Below are positions 7,651 to 23,417 of a stretch of DNA of 64,000 bases, piece after piece (position 1 is the first letter of the stretch; the number at the start of each line of letters is the position of its first letter). The stretch is from Bifidobacterium sp. B4142 (lineage in GTDB: Bacteria; Actinomycetota; Actinomycetes; Actinomycetales; Bifidobacteriaceae): assembly GCF_026537325.1 (NCBI RefSeq), contig NZ_JAFNMJ010000001.1, positions 682,001 to 746,000 on the forward strand. Reading direction: 5' to 3'. The translations under genes and the position numbers were made by a program. The notes beneath the pieces were generated by a model that ran no database searches, was not told the origin of the DNA, and saw nothing but the letters and a program-made list of their open reading frames with translations.

Positions 7651-9888
7651 ATGACAGAAGAATCGCATACCAAAGCCAAGGATTTGGAACTGCAAGAGGA
7701 GGCCTCGCTGACCTCCGGATCCGACTCCTGGCACCTGCAGGGACTGACCGACAAGGGCTATGAAGGCTATATGATCACCGACGGTCCCTATGGCCTGCGC
7801 AAGGCCACTGGCTCCGACGTCTACGGATCGGTCCCGGCCACCTGCTTCCCCCCGACTGCGGGACTGGCCTCCTCCTGGAACCCGGATCTGACCTATCAGG
7901 TGGGCCAGGCCATGGGCGAGGAGTGCGTCCAAGAGAAGGTGGCCGTAATCCTGGGACCCGGTATCAATATCAAGCGCAGCCCACTGGGCGGTCGTAATTT
8001 CGAGTTTTACTCGGAGGATCCTGTGCTGGCCGGTCATGAAGCCGCAGGTCTGGTCGAAGGGGTCCAGTCCAAGGGGGTGGGAACCTCTCTGAAGCACTTT
8101 GCAGCCAACAACCAGGAAACAGACCGGCTCAGGGTCAGCTCTGACGTGGACATGCGCACCCTGCGCGAGATCTATCTGCCGGCCTTCGAATATGTGGTCA
8201 GGAATGCCAAGCCATGGACCATCATGTGCGCCTACAACAAGCTCAACGGGGTCTTCAGCTCAGAGAACCGCTGGCTGCTGACGGACGTTCTGCGTGGTGA
8301 GTGGGGCTACCAGGGCATGGTCATGTCCGACTGGGGTGCTGTCCACAACAGGGTCAATGCTTTGCAGGCCGGGCTCAACCTCGAGATGCCGCCTTCCCGC
8401 ACTGACGACCAGGTAGTCCAGGCCGTACAGGCTGGCAAGCTGGACAAGGAACAGCTGGACCAGATGGCCCAGGGGGTCCTGGACCTGATCGAAAAGGCCC
8501 GTCCGGCCATGTCCCGACAGGATTATCGCTACGACGTCCAGGAACACAACAACATGGCTCGTCGAGCGGCCCAGGAGTCCATCGTCCTCTTGCGCAACGA
8601 GGACCGGATCCTGCCCCTTGACCCGAAGGAGAAGATCGCCGTCATCGGTGAGTTCGCCCGGACTCCGCGCTACCAGGGCGGAGGCTCCTCGCACATCACA
8701 CCCACCGAGGTCTCCTCGGTCCTGGGTGGCTTCAAAGAGGCTGGCATAAATGTGGACTTTGCTCCCGGGTTCACGTTGGACGAGAAGGAACAGGATCCTG
8801 CTCTGACCCAGCAGGCGCTTGAGGTAGCGCGCGGAGCCGACACCGTGGTGCTCTTCCTGGGATTGCCTGAATACGCCGAGTCCGAGGGCTTCGACCGCAC
8901 CAGTATGGATCTTCCCGACAATCAAGTGGCTCTGCTCAGGGCCGTGTCCGAGGTCAACGACCGGGTGGTTGCCGTCCTTTCCAACGGAGCAGTGGTGACG
9001 GTTGCCGATTGGATGGACAATACCAAGGGTCTGCTGGAGACCTGGTTGCTGGGCCAGGAGGGCGGACGCGCCGTGGTGGATGTGCTGACCGGTGCCGCTA
9101 ACCCCTCGGGTCATCTGCCTGAAACCATTCCGGTCCGGCTGGAGGACAACCCCACCATTACCTCCTTCCCTGGCGAGGAGGGTCACTCCCGCTATGGCGA
9201 GGGCGTCTACGTGGGGTACCGCTACTACGACACTTTCCAGCGACCGGTGGCCTTCCCCTTCGGATTCGGGCTGTCCTATGCCGACTTTGCACTGGAACAG
9301 ATTGCGGTGACCAAGACCGGAGCCAACTCGGCTCGGGTGGAGGTGACCGTGACCAACACCTCGCAGGCGGATGGCGCTCAGACCGTGCAGGTCTATGTGG
9401 CCCCCTGCTCCAGCCGGGTGAATCGGCCCAGCCATGAGCTCAAGGCCTTCACCAAGGTCTTCCTGAAAGCCGGACAGTCCAGCCGAGTGAGCATGGACCT
9501 GACGGAGCGCGACTTCGCCTACTGGTCAACGGTCATGGATGGCTGGCATGTGGAGGCGGGCACTTACCGCATCCAAGTGGGCACCTCCAGTCGCGATCTG
9601 GTTGCGGAGCAGGACCTGCAGGTGGATGGCGACGGCCGCTTTATTCCGTTGAATGCTGAATCGACCATGGCGGAGTGGCGTGAGAATTCGATCGGCGGGC
9701 CCATCCTGCGCGATCGTATCGAGCAGGACGGCATACCTCTGCCCGACGATCCCAATACGGCCCAGCTCTTTGACACCATGCCCCTGGCCTCGGTGATCAC
9801 CCTGTCGGGCGGTGATGGCAATGGCATCGTGGCCGACATGGTCGACCGGTATCACCAGGCCCTCAAGCAGCAGGGTCTGGACTCCTGA
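7651..9888 (+). CDS. Beta-glucosidase, glycoside hydrolase family 3
   Basis: Retaining GH3 glycosidase of 745 residues with no signal peptide, so it acts in the cytoplasm on imported beta-glucosides. The (beta/alpha)8 domain comes first, with the substrate Asp-Gly-Pro region (MITDGPYGLRK), KHFAANNQE, and the nucleophile Asp227 in VMSDWGAV. The alpha/beta sandwich domain follows (about residues 300-520) and a fibronectin type III-like domain ends it (about 570-650), then a tail of about 90 residues. The start ATG has AAAGGAAAAAG upstream. It directly follows the MFS gene, so the pair looks like one transport and hydrolysis operon. The exact sugar linkage cannot be told; beta-glucosidase is the commonest activity for this architecture. 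Confidence 0.9.
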   Translation: MTEESHTKAKDLELQEEASLTSGSDSWHLQGLTDKGYEGYMITDGPYGLRKATGSDVYGSVPATCFPPTAGLASSWNPDLTYQVGQAMGEECVQEKVAVILGPGINIKRSPLGGRNFEFYSEDPVLAGHEAAGLVEGVQSKGVGTSLKHFAANNQETDRLRVSSDVDMRTLREIYLPAFEYVVRNAKPWTIMCAYNKLNGVFSSENRWLLTDVLRGEWGYQGMVMSDWGAVHNRVNALQAGLNLEMPPSRTDDQVVQAVQAGKLDKEQLDQMAQGVLDLIEKARPAMSRQDYRYDVQEHNNMARRAAQESIVLLRNEDRILPLDPKEKIAVIGEFARTPRYQGGGSSHITPTEVSSVLGGFKEAGINVDFAPGFTLDEKEQDPALTQQALEVARGADTVVLFLGLPEYAESEGFDRTSMDLPDNQVALLRAVSEVNDRVVAVLSNGAVVTVADWMDNTKGLLETWLLGQEGGRAVVDVLTGAANPSGHLPETIPVRLEDNPTITSFPGEEGHSRYGEGVYVGYRYYDTFQRPVAFPFGFGLSYADFALEQIAVTKTGANSARVEVTVTNTSQADGAQTVQVYVAPCSSRVNRPSHELKAFTKVFLKAGQSSRVSMDLTERDFAYWSTVMDGWHVEAGTYRIQVGTSSRDLVAEQDLQVDGDGRFIPLNAESTMAEWRENSIGGPILRDRIEQDGIPLPDDPNTAQLFDTMPLASVITLSGGDGNGIVADMVDRYHQALKQQGLDS

Positions 9889-9906
9889 TACCGTAGTCGG
9901 CTGGGC

Positions 9907-12165
9907 TCAGGGTGCTAGGAACCAGACGGCTACGTTCATGGCCTGACTGGGGTCGAAGTGCTCCAGCAGGACTATGGCGTTGACCAAGGCCAGGACCAGA
10001 CCAGCCAGGCACCCCAGTGTCAGCAGGCTCATGACGGCCGCTTCCGCTGAGGGGCGGCCGTCTTCATATGTCGAGGATGCGGCGGCCATGGCCACAACGG
10101 CGACCAGGCAGACCAACCAGGCGAAATCAATGGTGTAGCGCACCGAAAATCCACCCAGATAGGAGTCTGCAGCCATGACCAAGGCTGCCAGAGCCAGGGC
10201 CAAGACCAAGGCGGGCATCCATCCCCGACGCTGTAGCTCTTTTCGCACCCGGGGCAGAGCAAGAAGAGCAAGGGCCAGTGCGAGTGACGGGGTGGTGACC
10301 AGGAGCCCGCCCAGGCCAGGCTCGGTGAAGTGCCAGACCCGCATGGGAGCGGGGGAGAATTGCAAGTAGGGGAAGACCGGCAGGGTGGTCAAAGGTTGCA
10401 GCAGGTAGTAGCTAAAGATCTGAAGCAGGCCCTGGATGCCGGGATGGTAGTTGGTCAGATCCAGGACGGTCATCTGATACCGGTTGCCGAAATCCAGCAG
10501 TGACCCGAAGCGCCAACGGTTGTACCAGAGCAGAGGGGCGGCGACCAGGAGGACCGGCAAGAGGCAGCAGGCCAGCAGGGACAGTGCCCGCCTCCGGGAC
10601 ATGCCAGCCGGATGGCGTCCACGCGTGAACAGGGCCTTGACGACTGCCCTTATCTCCTTGACAAACAGGGGCAGCGCCAGCAGGCCGGCAGCGAGGAAGG
10701 TGGGCCGACAGCCCAGGGTGGCAGCCACTGACAGCGATCCCAGAAAGAGCCGAGATTTGGACAGATGCCAGGGTTGGTCCCCGTCCTCCACAGTCCACAT
10801 CCGTGTTGATCCACGCCCCGAACGCTCACCGGCGTTTGCAGCCTGTCGCTGAACCCGTCTGGCCCCCATCCAGAGCCAGAGCCCGGTCATGACCGCCAGC
10901 AGGGAGGCATCGAAAGGGATCGTATAGAAGTTGCGGCGGCACCAGAGGTAGACCATGCCGGATCCTCCCAGCATGGTTATAAGGGCCATGCCGACCACGG
11001 CCAGATGGACCCGTGGGAACCAGCGGGCCAGCAGGCGGATGGTAGCTAGGGCCGTCATGACGGTGGCCGTCGCGACCAGCAGGGCCGCAGCCGAACTGGT
11101 GGGCAGGGCATAGCCGCCTGGATGCACCAGGCTGGTTATCACTCGGTAGGGCAGGAAGAGCAGCAGCACTGGCAGGACACCGAAGTAGGAATACCAGTGG
11201 CCGCCCCGGTAGACGTAGTCCCAATATATGGGTTGCTGGTCCTGGGCCAGCAGCGCGTTACGGGTGGCTATGTCGAAGGGGTTGGCTGCCTTGGCCAGAC
11301 CCGGCGCTTGGCCAAGATCCAGCCAGGGGCGTCCATGCAGAAGGGCCTGGGCTACGTGGTCGTACTGGTTGAAGTCGTATACGTAGGCGTTCGGCTGGTG
11401 ATAGGCCATGGGAGTGAAGGTGGACAGATCGTGCTGGATGTTCCAGCAGGACCAGGCTGCCAGCGGAGCCAGAATCAGGGCCAGGACCAGACGTTGGCTC
11501 ACCGAGCCTGTATCCAACCGGGTCCGCCAGAGGATCGAGCCGGGCAGGTAGCCCAGGATCAGTGCCGCCAGACAGGTCAGCAGCAGTATCCGCGCCAAGT
11601 TGAAGTCCAGGGGGACCACCTTGGCTGGGGTCACTCCTGTCAGTTCCAGTCGGGAACCGATGGGTTCCTGTATCCACAGGCGCATGGCCTGGATCCGGGT
11701 GCCGCTGGGTTTTCCGCGGACGCGCAGGTAGTGGCTACGGGCCTGACCGGGGCAGATCAGCCCTCGGGTGCCCTGGATCCATCCCTTGCCGCCGGCCGGG
11801 CGCAGGTCCAGACGTACATGGATCTGCGACAGGAATGAACCCTCGACATCCTCTGCCAGATGGGCCTGAACAAAGGATGCCTGTCCATCGGCATCAGGGA
11901 CATCTACCCAGGCGCCAGCCGGATCGGTGACTTTCAGTCCCCCGCCTGGCAGAGGGGACAGCCCTGGTCCCAGCCGACCTAGTGGGGAGTGGGGATCGGC
12001 CGTAGTCTGTGCCGGAGAGTTTGATGTGGAGCCCATCAGCGACTGCCAATGGGCCAGATTGAATACTCCCAGTTCGAGGATGAGTACCGCAGCAAGCGCT
12101 ACCAGCAGGCGAATGGTCGTGCCCCTAGCCGGGGTGGGTCGTCGCAGGGCTGGCAGAGTCATCAC
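9907..12165 (-). CDS. Large polytopic membrane protein, possibly glycosyltransferase-like
   Basis: A 752-residue integral membrane protein. It has one N-terminal membrane helix (IRLLVALAAVLILELGVF), an extracytoplasmic domain of about 150 residues, then about ten more hydrophobic helices spread from residue 190 to the end. The HGRPWLDLGQAPGLAKAANPFD segment after an early helix, with acidic residues in the first loop, and the WYSYFGVLPVLLLFLPYR region recall GT-C type lipid-linked glycosyltransferases, but no diagnostic motif is certain. The role may be in cell-envelope glycan assembly. It converges with the beta-glucosidase (18-bp gap) and diverges from the next gene. The first of two adjacent ATG codons is used. 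Confidence 0.6.
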   Translation of the reverse strand: MMTLPALRRPTPARGTTIRLLVALAAVLILELGVFNLAHWQSLMGSTSNSPAQTTADPHSPLGRLGPGLSPLPGGGLKVTDPAGAWVDVPDADGQASFVQAHLAEDVEGSFLSQIHVRLDLRPAGGKGWIQGTRGLICPGQARSHYLRVRGKPSGTRIQAMRLWIQEPIGSRLELTGVTPAKVVPLDFNLARILLLTCLAALILGYLPGSILWRTRLDTGSVSQRLVLALILAPLAAWSCWNIQHDLSTFTPMAYHQPNAYVYDFNQYDHVAQALLHGRPWLDLGQAPGLAKAANPFDIATRNALLAQDQQPIYWDYVYRGGHWYSYFGVLPVLLLFLPYRVITSLVHPGGYALPTSSAAALLVATATVMTALATIRLLARWFPRVHLAVVGMALITMLGGSGMVYLWCRRNFYTIPFDASLLAVMTGLWLWMGARRVQRQAANAGERSGRGSTRMWTVEDGDQPWHLSKSRLFLGSLSVAATLGCRPTFLAAGLLALPLFVKEIRAVVKALFTRGRHPAGMSRRRALSLLACCLLPVLLVAAPLLWYNRWRFGSLLDFGNRYQMTVLDLTNYHPGIQGLLQIFSYYLLQPLTTLPVFPYLQFSPAPMRVWHFTEPGLGGLLVTTPSLALALALLALPRVRKELQRRGWMPALVLALALAALVMAADSYLGGFSVRYTIDFAWLVCLVAVVAMAAASSTYEDGRPSAEAAVMSLLTLGCLAGLVLALVNAIVLLEHFDPSQAMNVAVWFLAP

Positions 12166-12185
12166 GGTTTTATTCTAACGGCGAC

Positions 12186-18201
<6,016 letters not shown>

Positions 18202-18270
18202 TTGTGACATTCGCAATATCCGACCAGCCGAGCCCTGGCAACGGATGGCTGGGCGCGATATGGTGACGGC

Positions 18271-19467
18271 ATGGAACAAGCAGAGCATCGCAAGGAAGGG
18301 ACCCGGAATCTAGAGGAGCTGCCTCGAAGAATCAAGGGGGAGGTCTATGAGCGGCTCAGTCGGGTCATCGATCCGGAACTGGGTCGATCCATCACTGATC
18401 TGGGCATGATCACCGACATCATTGTCGAGCCAGCCAGGGATGCCCAAGCCGACTACGAGGTGACCGTGCGGGTGGAGCTGACCATCAAGGGATGCCCGTT
18501 GTCGACCACTATTACCAACCAGATCAATGGAACCGTGACCTCATATCCGCGAGCCCGGCTGCGCCCGCATATCGATGTCTCCTCGATGAGCCGGGAGAAG
18601 CTGGACAACCTGGTGGCCGATCTCAAGGCCGCCCGGCGCAGCAATCCCTTTTCCAAGCCTGGCGTGGGTACCCGCATCTTCGCCATCGCCTCGGGCAAGG
18701 GGGGCGTGGGCAAGTCCTCGGTGACGGTCAACCTGGCGGCCACGCTGGCTGCCCTGGGCTATGACACGGCCGCCATTGATGCGGACATCTACGGATTCTC
18801 CCTGCCTGGGCTCTTTGGCGTACACAGTCGGCCCACCAATCTGCACGGTATGCTGATGCCGGTCACCGCATGGGGTGTCAAGCTGATATCCATTGGTATG
18901 TTCGCTGGGGCGGACCGGGCCATCCTCTGGAGGGGTCCCCGCCTGCAGCGCTCGCTGGAGCAGTTCCTCTCTGATGTCTGGTGGGGCGACCCCGATGTGC
19001 TCCTGCTGGATCTGGCCCCAGGCACCGGGGACATGGCCCTATCCGTAGCCCAGGCCCTGCCCAACAGCCGGCTGATTGTGGTCACCACTCCCCAGCCCTC
19101 AGCCTCGCAGGTGGCCGTGCGTTCAGGTTTGGTGGCCCTCCAGCTACCTACCAAGGTCCAGGGTGTGATCGAAAACATGTCCTGGTACGAGCATAATGGG
19201 GAACGGCTGCGCATCTTCGGTCAAGGAGGCGGCCAGCGTGTAGCCGACCAGCTGACCCGGGATCTGGGGTATCAGGTGCCTCTGCTGGAGCAGTTGCCCC
19301 TGCAGACCGACCTACGCGAGTCAGGGGAGTCCGGCCGTCCGGCTGTCTTGAGGTCAGATGGCTCCCTGGATGATTCGCCGCTGACCGAGCGATTCGTGGA
19401 TCTGGTCAAGACCCTGATGGAAGGTTCGGAGCCTGGCGATGCTCGTCGGGCCGCCGGTGAAGACTGA
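18271..19467 (+). CDS. Mrp/ApbC-type P-loop ATPase, Fe-S cluster carrier
   Basis: Cytoplasmic ATP-binding protein of the Mrp/NBP35 family, thought to carry and deliver iron-sulfur clusters. The N-terminal ~110 residues form a DUF59/MIP18-like domain (RVIDPELGRSITDLGMI). The deviant Walker A AIASGKGGVGKSSVTVNLAA follows, then switch regions (AIDADIYGFSLPGLFG; LLLDLAPGTGD). The CxxC motif that holds the bridging cluster in many Mrp proteins is not evident in the C-terminal part, so the carrier function is inferred from family. 398 residues is typical for the fused form. It lies 69 bp after ligA and converges with an MFS gene. Confidence 0.85.
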   Translation: MEQAEHRKEGTRNLEELPRRIKGEVYERLSRVIDPELGRSITDLGMITDIIVEPARDAQADYEVTVRVELTIKGCPLSTTITNQINGTVTSYPRARLRPHIDVSSMSREKLDNLVADLKAARRSNPFSKPGVGTRIFAIASGKGGVGKSSVTVNLAATLAALGYDTAAIDADIYGFSLPGLFGVHSRPTNLHGMLMPVTAWGVKLISIGMFAGADRAILWRGPRLQRSLEQFLSDVWWGDPDVLLLDLAPGTGDMALSVAQALPNSRLIVVTTPQPSASQVAVRSGLVALQLPTKVQGVIENMSWYEHNGERLRIFGQGGGQRVADQLTRDLGYQVPLLEQLPLQTDLRESGESGRPAVLRSDGSLDDSPLTERFVDLVKTLMEGSEPGDARRAAGED

Positions 19468-19512
19468 CTTTAAAACAAGGTTACTAGTCCGGTGCCGTGC
19501 CTTACCCTGAGG

Positions 19513-20859
19513 CTAGACGGCGGCCGGGCTCTTTTGGCTGGTGATCTGCCGAGAAGGGATGGCCAGGAACCATGGAACTGCCAGTACGACCAAGCCAATG
19601 GCGCACATAGCCAGGAAGGGAATGACCTCATGTCCGGCCAGGATGTAGGAGGCGAACATGGGTCCCACGATGTAGCCCAGGGAGGCGGCCGTGTTGAGCA
19701 GGCCGAACATACGTCCGCTGAATGATGGTCCGGCCAGCTCAGCGGCCACCACCGGCTGGGAGATGCCCATCATGACTTCGCCCAGCCCGAAGATGGTGAT
19801 GCCCAGGGAGGCCACGCTCAGGGCGCCGGGAGTGGAATCCAGGCGCAGACCCAGGACGATGATCACCCAGGCCGCAGCCCAGAAGACCGGCACGGTACGC
19901 AGCAGGCGTACATGGTTGGCGTCCTTGAGCCGGGGCAGCAGCACGATGTTCATGATGACCACCGAGAAGGTGTTGACCACGTCCACCACCGACAGGGACC
20001 AGCGGGGGATGTGCGGATCAGAGATCAGGGTGGTGACCAGACCGGCGTCGAACTGGGAGTAGCCGAAAAGGTCCATGAAGAAGGTGCCCAGGGTCAGCAG
20101 TGCCATGGAGGCCAGTACCCTGGTCAGGGAGCTGGTCCGCCCGCCGAAGGTCCCGTTGGCGGTTACGCTTTCGGCGCTGTCTGTCTGGCTGGCCTTTAGG
20201 GCATGGGTTGCCCCGGCGGATTCCTGGACGACCTCCCGCTCTGCCTTGGCCTTGAGCTCAGCCGTCAACTGTCGCAGCTGCCAGTGTCGTTCGATGACCA
20301 GTAGGGACAGGCTGAGCAGGGCGAATCCCAGGGCCCTGCCGCCAAAACCAATGCGATAGAGGAAGTCCTGACCGCCTGCGGCCAGCAGTCCGCCCACGGC
20401 AGCTCCTAGGCCGATGCCCAAGTTGAGCTCAGCCTGGTTGATGCCGTAGACGATCCGGTGCTGCTCCCTGGTGGAGATCTGCGTCAGAATGCTGGCCCAG
20501 GAGGTCTGCATGCCCATCCCCAAGCCCGAGACGAAGGCTCCCGCCACTGCTGCCCGGTAGTCGTGGGCCATGGTGAAAATCAGGGGGCCGATGACCGAGA
20601 AGATCATGGCCGTGTGCATGGCCAGCCAGGAGGAGCGACGATCCGAGACCCAGCCGATGATGGGGTTGGAGATCAGCGACCCGACCGAGCTGATGGTCAC
20701 CAGGAGGGCGGCCTCGCTCATGGTGGCACCCAGGGAATGGGTGGCGAAGAGCAGTTCGATGGGCATAACCAGACCGATGCCGAAGTTGCACATGAGGTCC
20801 ACGATGAGCATGGCTCGCAGATATACGGGCAACTCCATGAACTCACGCAGCCAGCGCAT
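19513..20859 (-). CDS. MFS transporter, probable drug/metabolite exporter
   Basis: Major facilitator protein of 448 residues with about twelve hydrophobic helices. The loop between helices 2 and 3 reads GWVSDRRSSWLAM, a MFS motif A variant. A hydrophilic central loop (residues about 195-235: ELKAKAEREVVQESAG) separates the two six-helix halves. The pattern is that of the multidrug efflux type but the substrate is unknown. It converges with the Mrp gene, only 45 bp apart, and faces a ~200-bp intergenic stretch before glnA that should hold its promoter. Confidence 0.75.
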   Translation of the reverse strand: MRWLREFMELPVYLRAMLIVDLMCNFGIGLVMPIELLFATHSLGATMSEAALLVTISSVGSLISNPIIGWVSDRRSSWLAMHTAMIFSVIGPLIFTMAHDYRAAVAGAFVSGLGMGMQTSWASILTQISTREQHRIVYGINQAELNLGIGLGAAVGGLLAAGGQDFLYRIGFGGRALGFALLSLSLLVIERHWQLRQLTAELKAKAEREVVQESAGATHALKASQTDSAESVTANGTFGGRTSSLTRVLASMALLTLGTFFMDLFGYSQFDAGLVTTLISDPHIPRWSLSVVDVVNTFSVVIMNIVLLPRLKDANHVRLLRTVPVFWAAAWVIIVLGLRLDSTPGALSVASLGITIFGLGEVMMGISQPVVAAELAGPSFSGRMFGLLNTAASLGYIVGPMFASYILAGHEVIPFLAMCAIGLVVLAVPWFLAIPSRQITSQKSPAAV

Positions 20860-21028
20860 CGGTTTCCACTTCCATCGGATCTGTTTTCGTACCTCTCCTC
20901 ATTCTGGCCTGACCGCCTGCCGGGATGCCGGGGCTGGCGTGTTGCCATCAACGGGTGGATGCCGATAGTCCTGATACGCAAAGAGGCCCAACCCTTCGGC
21001 ATGAAGGATCAGGCCCTATGTGTGAACT

Positions 21029-21044
21029 GGCCGGTCAGCCGGCC
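21029..21044 (-). terminator. Hairpin downstream of glnA
   Basis: GGCCGG at 21029-21034 pairs with CCGGCC at 21039-21044 around a TCAG loop, 17 bp past the glnA stop. The stem is strong but there is no clear U-run on the minus strand, so termination efficiency is uncertain. Confidence 0.4.
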
Positions 21045-21061
21045 TCAGTCGTCATACGAAC

Positions 21062-22498
21062 TCAGATGTGGAAGTAGAGCTCGTACTCCAGGGGGGTGGG
21101 GGCCAGACGGGTCTGGTCCAGTTCACCGCGCTTCAAGTCCAACCAGGTCTGGATCAGATCGTCGGTGAAGACGTCGCCCTCGCTCAGGAAGTCGTGGTCC
21201 TCTTCCAAGGCGTTCAGAGCCTCCTCCAGGGAGCCGGGCACCTGCTTGATCTGGGCATGCTCTTCGGGAGGCAGCTCATAGAGGTCCTTGTCGATGGGGG
21301 CCGGGGGCTCGGTGTGGTTGAGGATGCCGTCCAGTCCTGCCATCAGCTGGGCCGAGAAGGCCAGGAAGGGGTTGCAGGAGGGGTCGGGGGCGCGGAACTC
21401 GATCCGCTTGGCAGCCGGCGAGGTGCCGGCCAGAGGGATGCGGATGGCCGCCGAACGGTTCCGCGCCGAGTAGACCAGGTTGACCGGGGCCTCGTAGCCG
21501 GGCACCAGCCGCTTGTAGGAGTTGGTGGAGGGGTTGGTGAAGGCCAGAACGGACGAGGCATGCTCAATCAGGCCGCCCACGTACCAGCGGGCGATGTCGG
21601 AGAGTCCGCCATAGCCATTCTCGTCATAGAAGAGGGGCTTGCCATCCTTCCAGAGGGACTGATGGCAGTGCATGCCAGTCCCGTTGTCACCGGCGATGGG
21701 CTTAGGCATGAAGGTGGCCGCCTTGCCGGCCAGGGCAGCGGTTTCGTGAACCACGTACTTGTACTTCATCAGGTCGTCGCCAGCGTGCAGCAGGGTGTTG
21801 AAGCGATAGTTGATCTCCTGCTGGCCGGCGCCGCCCACCTCGTGATGGGAGCGCTCCAGGATCAGGCCCACCTTCTGCAGGTTGGCCACCATGTCGTCGC
21901 GCAGATCCTGGTAGTGATCGATGGGCGGCACGGGGAAGTAGCCCCTCTTGACCCGGTTCTTGAAACCGATGTTGTCGGAGCCGTCTTCCTCGACATCCAC
22001 GCCCGAGTTCCAAGGGGCCTCGATGGAGTCGACCTCGTAGAAGGAGCGCTGCATGCTGTTCTCGAAGCGGACCTTGTCGAAGATGAAGAACTCAGCCTCA
22101 GGAGCAAAGGATGCCGTGTCGGCGATGCCGGTGGAGCGAAGATAGGCCTCAGCCTTGGAGGCGATCTGCCGGGGGTCGCGCGAGTACGGTTCGTCGGTCA
22201 CCGGGTCCACGATGGAGAATGCCACGTTCAAAGTGCGGTGGCGGCGGAATGGATCCAGATAGGCTGTTTCAGGGTCTGGAATCAGCTTCATATCGGATTC
22301 GTTGATGGCTTGGAATCCTTGGACGGAGGAGCCGTCGAAGGCCATGCCGTCAGTGAAAGCGTCTTTCAGGAATTCACTGGCGGGCACGGTGAAGTGCTGT
22401 TGTACCCCGATCAGGTCCGTGAACCTGACTGAGACGTATTCCACGCCCTCCTGGTTGATCAGAGCTTCGCAATCGGCCTTTGATTTCAGTTCTTTCAC
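21062..22498 (-). CDS. glnA: Glutamine synthetase type I
   Basis: Makes glutamine from glutamate, ammonia and ATP; the dodecamer acts in the cytoplasm and is the main entry of ammonia. At 478 residues it is a GSI enzyme. Visible signatures are the beta-grasp start ([15 protein letters not shown]), [16 protein letters not shown], the ATP/metal region [19 protein letters not shown] and the glutamate loop. Tyr in [10 protein letters not shown] is the adenylylation site, so this is the GSI-beta form regulated by adenylyltransferase. It begins after a 136-bp gap behind the DUF4191 gene on the same strand and likely has its own promoter because a hairpin lies between. Confidence 0.96.
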   Translation of the reverse strand: MKELKSKADCEALINQEGVEYVSVRFTDLIGVQQHFTVPASEFLKDAFTDGMAFDGSSVQGFQAINESDMKLIPDPETAYLDPFRRHRTLNVAFSIVDPVTDEPYSRDPRQIASKAEAYLRSTGIADTASFAPEAEFFIFDKVRFENSMQRSFYEVDSIEAPWNSGVDVEEDGSDNIGFKNRVKRGYFPVPPIDHYQDLRDDMVANLQKVGLILERSHHEVGGAGQQEINYRFNTLLHAGDDLMKYKYVVHETAALAGKAATFMPKPIAGDNGTGMHCHQSLWKDGKPLFYDENGYGGLSDIARWYVGGLIEHASSVLAFTNPSTNSYKRLVPGYEAPVNLVYSARNRSAAIRIPLAGTSPAAKRIEFRAPDPSCNPFLAFSAQLMAGLDGILNHTEPPAPIDKDLYELPPEEHAQIKQVPGSLEEALNALEEDHDFLSEGDVFTDDLIQTWLDLKRGELDQTRLAPTPLEYELYFHI

Positions 22499-22586
22499 TG
22501 AACTGCTCCTTTCCTGAAAACCGTAACATCCAGTCTAGGGGACCGGTTTTTCGGCAATGCGCCGTTGAGGTTACAGGGGTGTTTCA

Positions 22587-22630
22587 TGCGAAGGTCCCAG
22601 CGCCTCCTTGGAGGAGATGGGACCTTCGCA
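22587..22630 (-). terminator. Long perfect inverted repeat after the DUF4191 gene
   Basis: TGCGAAGGTCCC at 22587-22598 pairs perfectly with GGGACCTTCGCA at 22619-22630, and an inner CCTCC/GGAGG stem extends it. It starts 5 bp beyond the DUF4191 stop, in the terminator position for that minus-strand gene, and isolates glnA from it. Confidence 0.65.
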
Positions 22631-22634
22631 ACAG

Positions 22635-23369
22635 TCAGCGCCCACGCATGGCCTTGCGGTTGACGCGTATCTTGGTTGGATCAATGCCCTTGGGCATTCC
22701 CAGCGCATTCTGCCGCTTTTGCAGGGTGACCAGCCTGTCGTTCAGGGTCTCCAGCTCGGTGGCGGTCAGCTTGATCTTCTTTTTGACCACGGTGCGCTGG
22801 AGCTTGTTCAGCGGAACCTGGTCGGGGCCGTGACCCACGCTGATCCGGTAGATCGGGATGGCGGACCCGCGGGTGATGCGGCGGATCTTCTCCTCCTCGC
22901 GGTTCATGGCCTTGTTGACGCGGTTGTAGTCGCCCTCGGCTATCAGATAGACCCCGGTGCGGCCGGTGCCCCTCCAGACGGCATCCTTGGTCTTGGCATC
23001 AATCCAGACGGGTTCCTGGGGGAAGGAGAAGCCTGCCTTGGAGATGCTGCTCAGCACGGCGGCGGCAGCGCCAGGACGACCCTCCATTTTAGCGTAGCCT
23101 ACCCGGTCAGAGCGCCTTGTCAGGGTCATGGTGGCCAGAAGCAGGCCGACCATGATGCCCAGAAGCACGGTAAGAATCCAGGACAGCCAGCCAAAGTGAG
23201 CCAACAGGCAGATCACCACTGCTATCAGTGTGGGCACCAGAATGGCCGCGGCCAACAGCCAGGGAAGAGCCTTGTCCTCTTCATAAGTGAATCGGTAGAT
23301 CTTGACGATCTGGCTGATCGTGCTGGTCTTCTTTTTTGCTTTTTTGCCCTTGGTGTCCTCTGTAGCCAT
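22635..23369 (-). CDS. DUF4191 membrane protein
   Basis: Actinobacterial membrane protein of 244 residues. The N-terminus is rich in Lys/Thr (TKGKKAKKKTST), followed by two membrane helices near residues 38-60 and 64-82, then a soluble C-terminal domain containing KMEGRPGAAAAVL, WIDAKTKDAVWRGTGRTGVYLI and GMPKGIDPTKIRVNRKAM. This arrangement fits DUF4191. In mycobacteria the family is encoded between the lipoate genes and glnA; here its neighbours are lpd and glnA, a reduced form of that synteny. The function is unknown. Confidence 0.8.
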   Translation of the reverse strand: MATEDTKGKKAKKKTSTISQIVKIYRFTYEEDKALPWLLAAAILVPTLIAVVICLLAHFGWLSWILTVLLGIMVGLLLATMTLTRRSDRVGYAKMEGRPGAAAAVLSSISKAGFSFPQEPVWIDAKTKDAVWRGTGRTGVYLIAEGDYNRVNKAMNREEEKIRRITRGSAIPIYRISVGHGPDQVPLNKLQRTVVKKKIKLTATELETLNDRLVTLQKRQNALGMPKGIDPTKIRVNRKAMRGR

Positions 23370-23417
23370 GCCATCCTCACTTGGAAACGTTCGCTGGTTG
23401 ACCAGTCTACCGCATGC